Made by a program: the position numbers and the translations under genes. From assembly GCF_003182275.1 (NCBI RefSeq), contig NZ_QGTR01000001.1, positions 1,346,281-1,410,280 of the forward strand: a stretch of DNA of 64,000 bases, read 5' to 3'. The notes below the pieces were generated by a model. The model ran no database searches. It was not told the DNA's origin and worked only from the letters and a program-made list of their open reading frames with translations. Shown here piece by piece: positions 18,863-30,320 of this stretch (positions are counted from its first letter, which is position 1; the number at the start of each line of letters is the position of its first letter). Source of the stretch: Hoeflea marina (GTDB lineage: Bacteria; Pseudomonadota; Alphaproteobacteria; Rhizobiales; Rhizobiaceae).

Positions 18863-19072
18863 ATGAAAAACGCCAGTCAGACCGAAAGACAGCTTGGGCT
18901 CCGCATTCATGCAATCGTCTTCGTACCCAGCATCATTGTGCTCGTCATCGTGAACCTCTTCACCGGAGCGCCCTATTGGGTCCTCTGGGTGCTGCTGGGC
19001 TGGGGCATTGGGCTCCTCGCTCACTGGTTGTCTGTTCGCCACCAGCAGGCGGGCAAGCCCGAAACTCCCTGA
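18863..19072 (+). CDS. 2TM domain small membrane protein
   Basis: 69 aa from ATG at 18863, with GGAG 6 nt upstream (GTG at 18851 is also in frame). Two hydrophobic helices, IHAIVFVPSIIVLVIVNLFTG and WVLWVLLGWGIGLLAHWL, are separated by a short turn. They are followed by a basic/His tail. This matches the 2TM domain family, found alone or fused to histidine kinases or LytTR regulators; its role is not known. Confidence 0.75.
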   Translation: MKNASQTERQLGLRIHAIVFVPSIIVLVIVNLFTGAPYWVLWVLLGWGIGLLAHWLSVRHQQAGKPETP

Positions 19073-19158
19073 CCTGCTGGCCCGCGGCATACCGCTGGCG
19101 AAAGCATGGCGTGGCGATCCCGGCCCGTGACCCAATTTCCAAGACACCGGAGATGAAC

Positions 19159-20415
19159 ATGACCGTTTCAAATGGTGCCGCAATCGTCAAAGCCGCCAGG
19201 ACGATGGCCGAAGACAAGCTCTGTTCTGGCAGCGATTCCGTGCGGCGGTCAGGATCGGGACGGTTGACCCTGCTGACACTGGCCTTGGGAACGTTCTGCA
19301 TCGGCACCACCGAATTTGCCAGCATGGGCATCATCCAGCTTTTTGCGGGGAGCCTCGGTGTCGATCTGGCGACGGCGACGCATGCGATAACCGCCTATGC
19401 GATCGGTGTCGTGATCGGCGCCCCGATCCTGACGATAGCCGCGGCAAGGCTGAACCGGCGCACGCTCCTTCTTCTGCTCATCAGCGTGTTCGTCGCAGGT
19501 AATGTCCTTTCCGCGATCGCGGACAGTCTGGCGTTTTTCATCGCGGCACGGTTTGTCAGCGGATTGCCGCAAGGCGCCTATTTCGGTGCCGGCGCCGTGG
19601 TTGCGTCCTATGTGGTGGGCCCGGGTCGCTCCGGCCAGGCGTTTGCGATTGTCATGACCGGGCTCACCATTGCCACCATCATCGGATCGCCGCTCGCCAC
19701 GTTCCTGGGCCAGAACGTCGGCTGGCGGCAGACCTATCTCTGCATCGCCGCCCTTGGCCTCGTGTCATTGGTCTCGCTGTCGCTTTTCGTTCCTCGGACA
19801 TCCGCGCTCGATGGCGCCTCGATTGCCCATGAGTTGAGCGGCTTGTCCAAGGGGCGGGTCTGGTTGATGATGGCGGTCGCCGCACTCGGAATCTCCAGCA
19901 TCTTCGCCGTCTATACCTTCATCGCGCCGTTCGTGACCGATCTCGTTCTGCTTTGTCCGGAAATGATCCCGCCAGCTTTGGCTATCTTCGGCGTGGGAAT
20001 GACGGTTGGCAATCTATACGGCGGCCGGCTTGCCGACAGGCATCCTTCCCTCGGCATCACCGCTGGCTACGGATGCACCCTCCTGGTGCTTGTTCTCCTG
20101 GCCCTTCGGGGTGCCAATCCCTGGGTGTTTTTCCCGGCGATGTTCGGGGTCGGGGCGACGATGATGGTGGCCATCCCCACCATCCAGGTGAGACTGACGG
20201 CTCTGGCGCCAGAATCCGCAACGCTGATGGGCGCTATGAACCTCGCTTCTCTGAACGTGGCCAACGCGCTTGGCGCATGGGCCGGCGGCATCACGATCGG
20301 TGCGGGCCTCGGCCTTCTATCGACGGTATGGGCTGGCTTCGTCATGACCTCGGCGGGGCTGATCCTGTTCATCCTTGCAATGTCCGCAGGTCGCAAAGGG
20401 GCAGCAGGACGATGA
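19159..20415 (+). CDS. MFS transporter, DHA1 family (AraJ/YdhP-like)
   Basis: 418 aa from ATG at 19159 (CCGGAG 6 nt upstream; ATG 19153 is also possible). It has twelve hydrophobic segments. The first helix has LGTFCIGTTEFASMGIIQLFA, very like the GTTEF motif of AraJ/YdhP sugar or drug efflux proteins. ARLNRRTLLLLL lies in loop 2-3 and ARFVSGLPQGAYFGAGAVVA in helix 4-5. The substrate is unknown; export of a sugar or small toxic compound is typical. It has an unusually long polar N-terminus of about 35 residues. Confidence 0.85.
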   Translation: MTVSNGAAIVKAARTMAEDKLCSGSDSVRRSGSGRLTLLTLALGTFCIGTTEFASMGIIQLFAGSLGVDLATATHAITAYAIGVVIGAPILTIAAARLNRRTLLLLLISVFVAGNVLSAIADSLAFFIAARFVSGLPQGAYFGAGAVVASYVVGPGRSGQAFAIVMTGLTIATIIGSPLATFLGQNVGWRQTYLCIAALGLVSLVSLSLFVPRTSALDGASIAHELSGLSKGRVWLMMAVAALGISSIFAVYTFIAPFVTDLVLLCPEMIPPALAIFGVGMTVGNLYGGRLADRHPSLGITAGYGCTLLVLVLLALRGANPWVFFPAMFGVGATMMVAIPTIQVRLTALAPESATLMGAMNLASLNVANALGAWAGGITIGAGLGLLSTVWAGFVMTSAGLILFILAMSAGRKGAAGR

Positions 20416-20430
20416 CCGGTCATCGCCGGA

Positions 20431-20448
20431 TGCAGGCGCGCGCCTGCA
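20431..20448. repeat. 18-bp perfect palindrome after the MFS gene
   Basis: TGCAGGCGCGCGCCTGCA is a perfect palindrome 16 bp after the MFS stop codon. There is no T-run, so it is not a canonical intrinsic terminator. It could act as an mRNA 3' stabilising hairpin. Confidence 0.4.
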
Positions 20449-20477
20449 GCCCGAGAGTGTTGAACTTGGGAGGAACC

Positions 20478-20665
20478 ATGAGACCCAGGTTATATTGCAC
20501 ATGATGTCCAGTATTGATGGGCGGATCAACAAGCTCGGCTGGCCGTTCTCGGCGGACTGTGAAGGTGCCGACGAGGCGCTGTACCGCGCCTTGCGCAGCG
20601 ATGTGTGGCTGGTCGGTCGCGTCACTATTGCGGGATTTTCAGTCGGCAAAGTGCTTCGGATGTCT
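20478..20665 (+). pseudogene. 5' remnant of a RibD-C/dihydrofolate-reductase-like pyrimidine reductase
   Basis: A clear ribosome binding site (AGGA) and ATG at 20478 start a frame that breaks after a few codons. The next frame from about 20489 reads VILHMMSSIDGRIN, then an acidic region, then LYRALRSDVWLVGRVTIAGFS. This matches the first 55-60 residues of RibD C-terminal-domain reductases (MSSVDGR and GRVT motifs). A +1 or -1 shift near codon 4 is needed to join the start to this frame, and homology stops near 20650. The remaining three quarters of the protein is missing, so it is a decayed fragment. Confidence 0.65.
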
Positions 20666-20831
20666 GCGACAGGATCTCCCCCCAGACCTGGAAGGCAGCG
20701 GCGGCAGGATGGCAAGAAGTGGCTTTCCATACAACACGGATGCGGTGGAGGCCAGACCGTCGAGGGACCGGGGCCAGCCGGCGCAGGCCTGCCCGATTGC
20801 TTCTGCCCCCGGCCTGGTCCCTGTGCCGCCG

Positions 20832-21773
20832 TTACGCGGATCCTGTCTTTTCCTGGAAGGACAGTTCCAGGCCCGGGCGCGGCCAGTCGATCGCCACCAG
20901 CTTGCCGGGGCCGCCCAGCGTGACAAAGGCCGTGCGCATCCCGGGTCCGCCAAAGCAGATATTGGTTGTCAGCGGAGCGCCGAGCGACACCTCCTCGACA
21001 AGCTTGCCGTCGGGGGAAATGACAATGATCGCGCCCTTCGATGGCGAGGCCACGCAGACATTGCCGGCGAAATCGACCGCGAGGCTGTCGAGCAAGGTGT
21101 AGTCGGAAGTGCCGTAAAGCAGGGTCCCGCCATGTCCGGGGAACGCCTCGCCCGAGGGTTTGATGCGTCCCGGAGCTTCGAGTTCAAATTGCCATATCCG
21201 ACCGGAGAAGGTTTCGGAGACGTAGAGCGTCTTCTGGTCGGGAGAGAGCCCGATGCCGTTCGGGCAATCCATCGGAAACGCCGTTTCCTGGATCGTCGAT
21301 CCGTCACAACTTGCGTAAAAGAGACCGGCGCGATCACGGTCCCTCGCCCGCACGCGGCCATGGTCGGTGAACCAGAATCCGCCGGCATCGTCGAATACGA
21401 TATCGTTGGGCGCGCAGATCTTGATGTCACCGGCGTGGCTGTAGAGCAGCTCGACTTCGCCGGTCGACAGATCGACCCTGTCGATCGATCCACCGACATA
21501 GCTTTCCGAGACCATGAGGGGGATTGTCAGCCCATCCGCCTCGATCCAGTCGAAGCAGCCGCCGTTGTTGCAGACATAGAGCTTGCCGTCCGGACCGATT
21601 GCGCTGCCATTCGGTCCGCCCCTGATCTCGGCGAGGACTCGAACCGTCCCGTCAGCCTCGACCTTCGTTACCTTTCCGCCCGCCAGTTCGACCAGCACCA
21701 CGCCGCCGTCGGCAAGAGCCACAGGCCCCTCCGGAAACTTGAGGCCGCTCGCCATTTCACGAATGTTCGTCAT
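20832..21773 (-). CDS. SMP-30/gluconolactonase/LRE family protein
   Basis: 313 aa from ATG at 21773, with GGGAGGGG just upstream. A cytosolic six-bladed propeller: ASGLKFPEGPVAL (first-blade Glu metal ligand), GGPNGSAIGPDGKLYVCNNGG, CAPNDIVFDDAGGFWFTDHG, DCPNGIGLSPDQKTLYVSET and LLDSLAVDFAGNVCVASP. The Asn/Asp positions match the divalent metal site of gluconolactonases, which open sugar lactones. The substrate is unknown. The gene stands alone. Two short inverted repeats lie about 130-165 bp upstream. Confidence 0.87.
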   Translation of the reverse strand: MTNIREMASGLKFPEGPVALADGGVVLVELAGGKVTKVEADGTVRVLAEIRGGPNGSAIGPDGKLYVCNNGGCFDWIEADGLTIPLMVSESYVGGSIDRVDLSTGEVELLYSHAGDIKICAPNDIVFDDAGGFWFTDHGRVRARDRDRAGLFYASCDGSTIQETAFPMDCPNGIGLSPDQKTLYVSETFSGRIWQFELEAPGRIKPSGEAFPGHGGTLLYGTSDYTLLDSLAVDFAGNVCVASPSKGAIIVISPDGKLVEEVSLGAPLTTNICFGGPGMRTAFVTLGGPGKLVAIDWPRPGLELSFQEKTGSA

Positions 21774-21901
21774 TCCGGTCCCCTCCCGATGCAGTATCAC
21801 TTCGTCCATCAGATTGTCGCGCACCGCGCCATCCGTGCGGTGCGGCCTGAGACCCTCCCGGTCCTCCGATGGCACTAAAAAACATCAGATTTTCAAGGCA
21901 C

Positions 21902-21937
21902 TGTCAACAGATGACAATGGTTTCACCAGACGAAACC
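21902..21937. promoter_or_regulatory. paired inverted repeats upstream of the LRE-family gene
   Basis: TGTCA-ACAGA-TGACA (21902-21916) is a perfect palindrome with a 5-nt spacer. Two bases on, GGTTTC-ACCAGAC-GAAACC (21919-21937) is a second one. They lie about 130 bp upstream of the minus-strand LRE gene and may be operators. TGTCA/TGACA resembles GntR-type sites, but no GntR gene is nearby. Confidence 0.35.
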
Positions 21938-22257
21938 GAATGGTCTTCAGCGGTCGCGGTGCCGGCTCGCCAGCACCACCGACGCTCGCATCGACCTTGG
22001 CGGAGAACGTCAGACTTGCCGAAAGACTGAATCCGTACCGCTTTCACGATCAGCCTGGATGCAACTGCATGCCTTCGGGATAGGAGGTCCAACGGAGCGT
22101 GGCAGCTTCGGTTCCGGCGCCCGACCGGGGTGCCCGGGTGCGACCCCGAGGGGGGTCTGCGTCATCTGCCGATGGCGGCCGGCTCGCACGCACAAGCAAC
22201 CGCCCCGCAGACCACATGGTGCGGGCATCTGGGCACCTGTGGTGTCCTGTCGCACCC
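21938..22257. other. intergenic region, no gene recognised
   Basis: 320 bp between the LRE-gene control region and the DUF2231 promoter. Overlapping open frames on both strands show no family motif. No hairpin with a T-run and no tRNA-like structure was seen. Confidence 0.4.
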
Positions 22258-22282
22258 GGAACCAATCCCGGCAGTGATTGTT
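22258..22282 (+). promoter_or_regulatory. candidate EcfG-type (general stress response) promoter
   Basis: GGAAC (22258-22262), 17 bp, then GTT (22280-22282) fits the alphaproteobacterial EcfG/RpoE2 pattern GGAAC-N16..17-GTT. It lies about 60 bp upstream of the DUF2231 gene. The motif is short, so chance is possible. Confidence 0.35.
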
Positions 22283-22322
22283 ACGCTTTGTAACAGTCGC
22301 AACGACGACTGTGACATTCACA
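22279..22322. promoter_or_regulatory. two inverted repeats just upstream of the DUF2231 gene
   Basis: TGTTAC-GCTTT-GTAACA (22279-22295) and TGTGA-CAT-TCACA (22310-22322) are perfect inverted repeats in the 64 bp before the DUF2231 start. The second has a 3-nt spacer, so it is not a CRP site (TGTGA-N6-TCACA). They may be binding sites for an unidentified regulator. Confidence 0.4.
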
Positions 22323-22342
22323 ATCACAGAAAGGTTCGACCG

Positions 22343-22816
22343 ATGGCTCACCCTCATAAACGGTCTGCCGCCCGGATTCTCGGCCTGCAGGTCCATTCCG
22401 TTCTGGCCCAGTTTCCCGTCGTCTGCTTCACGCTCGCGCTTCTGACCGACATAGCCTATTGGCAGACGGCCAATCTGATGTGGCAGAACTTTTCCGCCTG
22501 GCTGCTGTTCGCCGGCCTGGTCGTCGGCGTCCTGGCCGCGGTTGCAGGCATCGTGGATCTCTTCATCCGGCGCACCGGCACCGACCATCGCCCCCACTGG
22601 GCGCACGCGGTCGGCAGCCTCATCGTGCTGGTTCTCGCCTTCTTCAACAGTCTCGTGCATGCCGGTGACGGCTGGACCGCCGTCGTGCCGTGGGGTCTGA
22701 CCCTTTCGCTCGTCACCGTCATCGTCATGATCATCACCGATTTCTACGGACGCCTGGCTTCTGATCGCCAGCAGGTCGTCGAAGTCCGGCAAGTGGGAGT
22801 CAACACCTATGAATAG
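22343..22816 (+). CDS. DUF2231 domain membrane protein
   Basis: 157 aa from ATG at 22343 (GAAAGG upstream). Four hydrophobic helices. The start RILGLQVHSVLAQFPVVCFTLALLTDI is typical of DUF2231 (conserved His and Pro in the first helix). WLLFAGLVVGVLAAVAGIVDL and two more helices follow. The family is often linked to heme, cytochrome or oxidoreductase genes; its function is unproven. It overlaps the next gene by 8 bp, so the two are one transcription unit. Confidence 0.85.
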   Translation: MAHPHKRSAARILGLQVHSVLAQFPVVCFTLALLTDIAYWQTANLMWQNFSAWLLFAGLVVGVLAAVAGIVDLFIRRTGTDHRPHWAHAVGSLIVLVLAFFNSLVHAGDGWTAVVPWGLTLSLVTVIVMIITDFYGRLASDRQQVVEVRQVGVNTYE

Positions 22817-24458
22817 ACACCTTACCCTCCGCCACGCCGCCGTCCTCGCTGCCGGCTGTGTCCTTATGGCCGTCCCCGCGGGGGCCGCAGGCTCGGGATC
22901 CGACTTCGACATCAGCCAGCAGATCGGTCCTGATCCCGTACTGCCCGACCCGGACCCGGCGCTTGTCGCCAACATGAAGGTGGCCAAGGTCATCGGCTGG
23001 AACGACGGCATGATGCCGAAAGTCGCCGACGGCCTGACCATCACCCCCTATGCCACGGATCTCGCCAATCCCCGCACCGTCCACACGCTGCCCAATGGCG
23101 ACGTGCTGGTGGTGCAGTCGCGCGGTCCCGGCGTTGAGCCGGTGTCGCGGCCGAAGGACGTGATCCGCGGCTGGATCATGTCGATTGCCCATGGCAGCGG
23201 CGACGGCGAGCCGAAGGAGAGCAATCTCATCACCCTCTTGCGCGATACCAACCGCGACGGCAAGGTGGATGAAAGCCATGACCTCATCACCGGCCTCAAC
23301 TCGCCCTTCGGCGTGGCCTGGATCGACGACACCCTCTATGTCGCCGCCACCGATGCGATCCTCGCCTACCCCTACAAGCTCGGCGACACCGAGATCACCG
23401 GGGAACCCAGGGAGCTGTCGCCGCTGCCGGGCGGGCCGATCGACCATCACTGGACCAAGGACCTGGCGCTGAGCCCGGACGGCACCAAGCTCTACGCCGG
23501 GGTGGGCTCCAACTCCAACATCGTGGAGAACGGTCTTGAGGCCGAAAAGGGCCGTGCCGCGATCTGGGAAATCGATCGCAAGACCGGCGCGAGCCGCATC
23601 TTCGCCTCCGGCCTGCGCAACCCGAACGGCCTCACCTTCAACCGTGACACCGGTGAATTGTGGGCGGTGATCAACGAGCGTGACGAGCTGGGCCCGAACC
23701 TGGTCCCCGACTACATGACCTCGGTCAAGGATGGCGCCTTCTACGGCTGGCCGTGGAGCTATTACGGCGACCATGTCGATCAACGGGTCAAGCCGCCCCG
23801 GCCCGACATGGTGGAAAAGGCGATTGCGCCCGACTACGCGCTGTCGAGCCACGTGGCGCCGCTGGGGATGACCTTTTCGGCGAATTCCGCGCTGCCCGAG
23901 GCCTACCGAAACGGCGCATTTGTCGGCGAGCACGGCAGCTGGAACCGTGATTTCTACAACGGCTACAAGGTCGTCTACATACCGTTCAAGGATGGCAAGC
24001 CCGACGGCAAGGCCCAGGATGTCGTCACCGGCTTCATTGACGGCGACAACGCCCATGGCCGCCCGGTCGGCGTCGGCATCGATGGCACCGGCGCGCTGCT
24101 GATCGCCGACGATGCCGGCAATACCGTATGGCGCGTCGCTGCCTCGGACGGCTCGGTCTCGCCGAACCCTATCGGCACCGACCAGTTCCCGACGGCGTCG
24201 ATCACTTCGGCAACCCAGCCCGACAGCGCCGCCCAGCCCGGCAACGCGACAACGCCCGCACCGGCGATGCAACCTGCCGCCACGCAGCCGGATGCGGCAA
24301 GCGGCGCAGGCACGGGAAGCGCAGACGAGAAGATCACCGGCCAGCAGCCGGCGCCTGCCGGATCGGCCGCGGACACAACTCCAGGCTCGTCGCAGACCCA
24401 GGCATCGCCGGCGGTGCTTCCGCCAGCCGGCGGCTCGGCTCCCGCCACCGTCAACTGA
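22809..24458 (+). CDS. periplasmic sorbosone-dehydrogenase-family (PQQ-type propeller) protein
   Basis: 549 aa. A signal peptide of about 26 residues (ending AGAAG) precedes a six-bladed propeller like L-sorbosone/soluble aldose sugar dehydrogenases: NPRTVHTLPNGDVLVVQSRG, TGLNSPFGVAWIDDTLYVAATD, SGLRNPNGLTFN, DGAFYGWPWSYYGDH, and a GAFVGEHGSWNR block. The family binds PQQ and Ca2+ and oxidises sugars or aldehydes in the periplasm. No PQQ biosynthesis gene is in the window. The last 100 or so residues (from about 450) are a low-complexity Ala/Pro/Gln/Thr/Ser tail, not part of the usual domain. It is coupled to the DUF2231 membrane protein, which may be its partner. Confidence 0.87.
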   Translation: MNRHLTLRHAAVLAAGCVLMAVPAGAAGSGSDFDISQQIGPDPVLPDPDPALVANMKVAKVIGWNDGMMPKVADGLTITPYATDLANPRTVHTLPNGDVLVVQSRGPGVEPVSRPKDVIRGWIMSIAHGSGDGEPKESNLITLLRDTNRDGKVDESHDLITGLNSPFGVAWIDDTLYVAATDAILAYPYKLGDTEITGEPRELSPLPGGPIDHHWTKDLALSPDGTKLYAGVGSNSNIVENGLEAEKGRAAIWEIDRKTGASRIFASGLRNPNGLTFNRDTGELWAVINERDELGPNLVPDYMTSVKDGAFYGWPWSYYGDHVDQRVKPPRPDMVEKAIAPDYALSSHVAPLGMTFSANSALPEAYRNGAFVGEHGSWNRDFYNGYKVVYIPFKDGKPDGKAQDVVTGFIDGDNAHGRPVGVGIDGTGALLIADDAGNTVWRVAASDGSVSPNPIGTDQFPTASITSATQPDSAAQPGNATTPAPAMQPAATQPDAASGAGTGSADEKITGQQPAPAGSAADTTPGSSQTQASPAVLPPAGGSAPATVN

Positions 24459-24501
24459 CAAGGAGAGCCCGGGTAAGGACCCGGCTTGTCTCAAGCGCCC
24501 C

Positions 24502-24537
24502 ACGCGCCGCCCCATTGAATTGAGGCGGCGCGTTTTC
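24502..24537 (+). terminator. intrinsic terminator after the sorbosone-dehydrogenase gene
   Basis: ACGCGCCGCC and GGCGGCGCGT pair as a perfect 10-bp GC-rich stem with a 12-nt loop, followed by a short T-run. It closes the DUF2231 unit and isolates it from the N-ATPase promoter. Confidence 0.8.
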
Positions 24538-24567
24538 CGGTCCGGTGTCATCTGATGGTTTGCTATT

Positions 24568-24581
24568 TTGATCCGGATCAA
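24568..24581 (+). promoter_or_regulatory. perfect FNR/FixK box before the N-ATPase operon
   Basis: TTGAT-CCGG-ATCAA is a perfect match to the FNR consensus TTGAT-N4-ATCAA. Its centre lies 32 bp before the centre of GATAAG (24604-24609), the spacing expected for class II activation at -41.5. That geometry would put the transcript start at about 24616, essentially at the atpD ATG (24615). The message could be leaderless, the true start codon could lie further in, or the factor may act from another position. Confidence 0.75.
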
Positions 24582-24608
24582 TGCGTTGCGCGCTGCCCTG
24601 GGGGATAA

Positions 24609-26514
<1,906 letters not shown>

Positions 26515-26518
<4 letters not shown>

Positions 26519-26808
26519 GCGGCGAGAATTCCGGCCCCGAAGACAAGGATCCGCTCGTCCGCGAGGTGCGGCTGCGCAGGGAGCGCCGCGAGACCTGGCT
26601 GCGCGAGGGCGACATGTCGATCGGCCGCCGCCTGGCGCAGATCGGCGTGCTCGGCTGGATCATCGTCGCCCCGATGCTCGGCGGCCTGTATGCCGGCCGC
26701 TGGCTCGACCGGCATTTTTCCTCCGGCCTGTTCTGGAGCGCGGCACTGCTGATGGTCGGCCTCGTGCTCGGCGGCTGGTTTGCCCGCAAATGGATCGACA
26801 GCGCATGA
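26515..26808 (+). CDS. atpQ: N-ATPase accessory subunit AtpQ (AtpI-like)
   Basis: 97 aa. A charged N-terminus of about 35 residues precedes two membrane helices (IGVLGWIIVAPMLGGLYAGRWLD and LFWSAALLMVGLVLGGWFARKWID). This matches the AtpI-like protein always encoded third in N-ATPase operons, with a suggested role in c-ring assembly or Mg2+ handling. The start at 26515 is fixed by the ATGA overlap with atpC; the stop overlaps atpR the same way. Confidence 0.88.
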
Positions 26809-27098
26809 CCCATCTTGGCCTCCCGACCATTCCCGTCCTTCTGAGCTGGATCGCCTGGCTGGCGCTCGGCGTCTCGCTCGGCGGCTTCTATTTTCACATG
26901 CTCCGCGTCAGCGTCGACCTGCTGGTCGGCGGCAGCTCGACGCTCAGGGCGGTGCTCTTTATCTTGGGTCGCTTCGGGCTCGCCGGTGCCGGCCTGGCGC
27001 TGGCAAGCTTCGCCGGAGCAGTGCCGCTGCTGCTGATGGCAGCAGGCCTTTTCGCCGGCCGCCAGCTGGTGATGCGGCGCGAGGCGCGCACGTCATGA
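26805..27098 (+). CDS. atpR: N-ATPase-specific subunit AtpR
   Basis: 97 aa with three hydrophobic helices. The first carries GVSLGGFYFHMLRVSVDLL. AtpR is diagnostic for N-ATPases and is absent from ordinary F-ATPase operons. Conserved polar residues in its helices have been proposed to interact with the c-ring carboxylate; the role is unproven. It overlaps both neighbours by 4 bp. Confidence 0.88.
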   Translation: MTHLGLPTIPVLLSWIAWLALGVSLGGFYFHMLRVSVDLLVGGSSTLRAVLFILGRFGLAGAGLALASFAGAVPLLLMAAGLFAGRQLVMRREARTS

Positions 27099-27805
27099 TG
27101 AGCTCCCCGCTGCAATCCACGCCGCTGTTCATGATCGGCCCGGTGCCGGTGACGGACGCCGTGCTCGTGACCTGGGTCATCATGGCCGTGCTGGTGCTCG
27201 GGGCATGGCTGATGTCGCGACGGTTGTCGCTGAGGCCCTCGGCCCGGCAGGCCGCGCTGGAGCTGCTGGTCGATACCGTCGACGGCCAGATCCGCGCCAC
27301 CACCGGCGCCTCGCCCGAACCGTTCCGAGCCTTCATCGGCACGCTGTTCATCTATATCCTGATTGCCAACTGGTCATCGCTGATCCCGGGCGTCGAGGCG
27401 CCGACGGCGCAGCTCGAGACCGACGCCGGCCTCGCCGTGCTGGTGTTCCTGTCGGTGATCTGGTTCGGCACGCGCGGCCTCGGGCTCGCCGGCTATCTGC
27501 GCTCGTTTGCCGCCCCCAACCCGGTGATGATCCCGCTCAACATTCTCGAAAGCATCACCCGCACCTTCTCGATGTTCGTCCGCCTGTTCGGCAATGTCAT
27601 GAGCGGCGGCTTCGTCATCGCCATCGTCGCCTCGCTCGCGGGCCTCTTCGTGCCGATCCCGCTGATGGCGCTCGAACTGCTCACCGGCCTGGTGCAGGCC
27701 TACATCTTCGCCATTCTCGCCATCGTCTTCATCGCCGCCACTGTCGAGGACGGCAAGCCGGCCAAGGGCGAACCGACCGCCGACACTCCCGACCAAAGGA
27801 CATGA
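27095..27805 (+). CDS. atpB: N-ATPase membrane subunit a
   Basis: 236 aa, five or six membrane helices. The channel helix reads ITRTFSMFVRLFGNVMSGGF, with the essential stator arginine at Arg163. FIGTLFIYILIANWSSLIPGVEAPTAQLETDAGLA is the standard helix 2-3 region. It carries ions to and from the c-ring. A second ATG at 27098 is in frame. Overlap of 4 bp with atpR and with atpE. Confidence 0.93.
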   Translation: MMSSPLQSTPLFMIGPVPVTDAVLVTWVIMAVLVLGAWLMSRRLSLRPSARQAALELLVDTVDGQIRATTGASPEPFRAFIGTLFIYILIANWSSLIPGVEAPTAQLETDAGLAVLVFLSVIWFGTRGLGLAGYLRSFAAPNPVMIPLNILESITRTFSMFVRLFGNVMSGGFVIAIVASLAGLFVPIPLMALELLTGLVQAYIFAILAIVFIAATVEDGKPAKGEPTADTPDQRT

Positions 27806-28053
27806 CCATGGACTATCTCCCCCTCGCCTCCATCATCTGCGCCGCCTTCGCCGTCTCCTTCGGCGCGCTCGGCCCGGCGCTCGCCGAAGGCCGCGCCGTC
27901 GCCGCCGCGATGGATGCCATCGCCCGCCAGCCGGAGGCCGCCAACACCATCTCGCGCACCCTCTTCGTCGGCCTCGCCATGATCGAGACCACGGCGATCT
28001 ATTGCCTGGTGATCGCGCTGCTGCTGCTGTTCGCAAACCCCTTGCTGGCTTGA
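27802..28053 (+). CDS. atpE: N-ATPase ring subunit c, two carboxylates per hairpin
   Basis: 83 aa hairpin from ATG 27802 (ATG 27808, with AAAGGA 8 nt upstream, is equally likely). Helix 1 is GALGPALAEGRAVAAAMDAIARQPEA; the loop has the classical ARQPE. Helix 2 is FVGLAMIETTAIYCLVIALLLLF. The essential carboxylate is Glu62, followed by Thr63, Thr64 and Tyr67, a Na+-ligand-like pattern (E-S/T-T-x-x-Y). At the position of the helix-1 Na+ ligand Gln32 of Ilyobacter there is a glutamate (Glu29). This second carboxylate is typical of N-ATPase rings and makes Na+ versus H+ selectivity uncertain. Confidence 0.93.
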   Translation: MTMDYLPLASIICAAFAVSFGALGPALAEGRAVAAAMDAIARQPEAANTISRTLFVGLAMIETTAIYCLVIALLLLFANPLLA

Positions 28054-28057
28054 ACCG

Positions 28058-28784
28058 ATGAAACTTGATTGGTGGACCCTCGGCCTCCAGGCCGTCAACG
28101 TCCTGATCCTCGTCTGGCTGCTGCAGCGCTTCTTCTGGCGTCCTGTCGCAGCCATGATCGCCACACGCAAGGATGCGGCGCAAGCCATGCTGGCCGACGC
28201 CAAATCATCTCAGGACAAGGCCGCGGCAGCCCTTGCCGAGATCGAGCAGACGCGCGCAGGCTTCGCCGCCGAGCGCGAAAAGATACTTGCCGATGCCCGC
28301 GACGCAGCCGATGCGGCCGGCGAAGCGGCCATGAACGACGCGCGCGCCAAGGCCGACAAGTTGCGCAAGGCCGCCGAAGCCCGGCTCGCCGCCGACAAGG
28401 TCGCGGCCGAAAAGCAGATGGCGGATCAGGCTGCGAGCCTCGCCGTCGACATTGCCGAAAAGCTCGCCGGCAGGCTCAAGGGCCCGGAGATCTCGGCAGC
28501 CTTTCTAAGCTGGCTGACGGACGCCATCAAGGCGATGCCGGACGACGAGAAGACTGCGGCGCTCGCCGATGGCAAGGGCCTCAGGCTGGTCAGTGCCGAG
28601 GCGCTCACTGCGGCGCAGAAGACCCGGGCCAACGCGGCGGTCGCCGAGGCCCTCGGCGGCAAGCCGGCCCTGAGCTTCGATACCGACGCGGCGCTGATCG
28701 CCGGCCTCGAGCTGCGCGGTGCGCACTTTACCCTCCGCAACAGCTGGCAGGCCGATCTCGCCCGCATCAGGGAAGACCTCCACC

Positions 28785-28795
<11 letters not shown>
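28058..28795 (+). CDS. atpF: N-ATPase subunit b with delta-like C-terminal extension
   Basis: 245 aa, against about 155-165 for ordinary b. One membrane helix ([23 protein letters not shown]) is followed by a long Ala/Lys/Glu coiled coil (about 30-140). The C-terminal 100 residues hold segments resembling the delta subunit end ([30 protein letters not shown]). N-ATPase operons have no atpH (delta) gene, and none is present here, so b probably replaces it in the peripheral stalk. 4-bp gap from atpE; overlaps atpA by 11 bp. Confidence 0.9.

Positions 28796-30316
<1,521 letters not shown>

Positions 30317-30320
<4 letters not shown>

Noticed and set aside
22310-22322. CRP site (TGTGA...TCACA)
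   Set aside because: The spacer is 3 nt, not 6, so it does not fit CRP; kept only as an inverted repeat.
22010-24581. Long minus-strand frames opposite the DUF2231 and sorbosone-dehydrogenase genes
   Set aside because: Complementary-strand shadows; no motifs, and they run through both promoter and coding regions.
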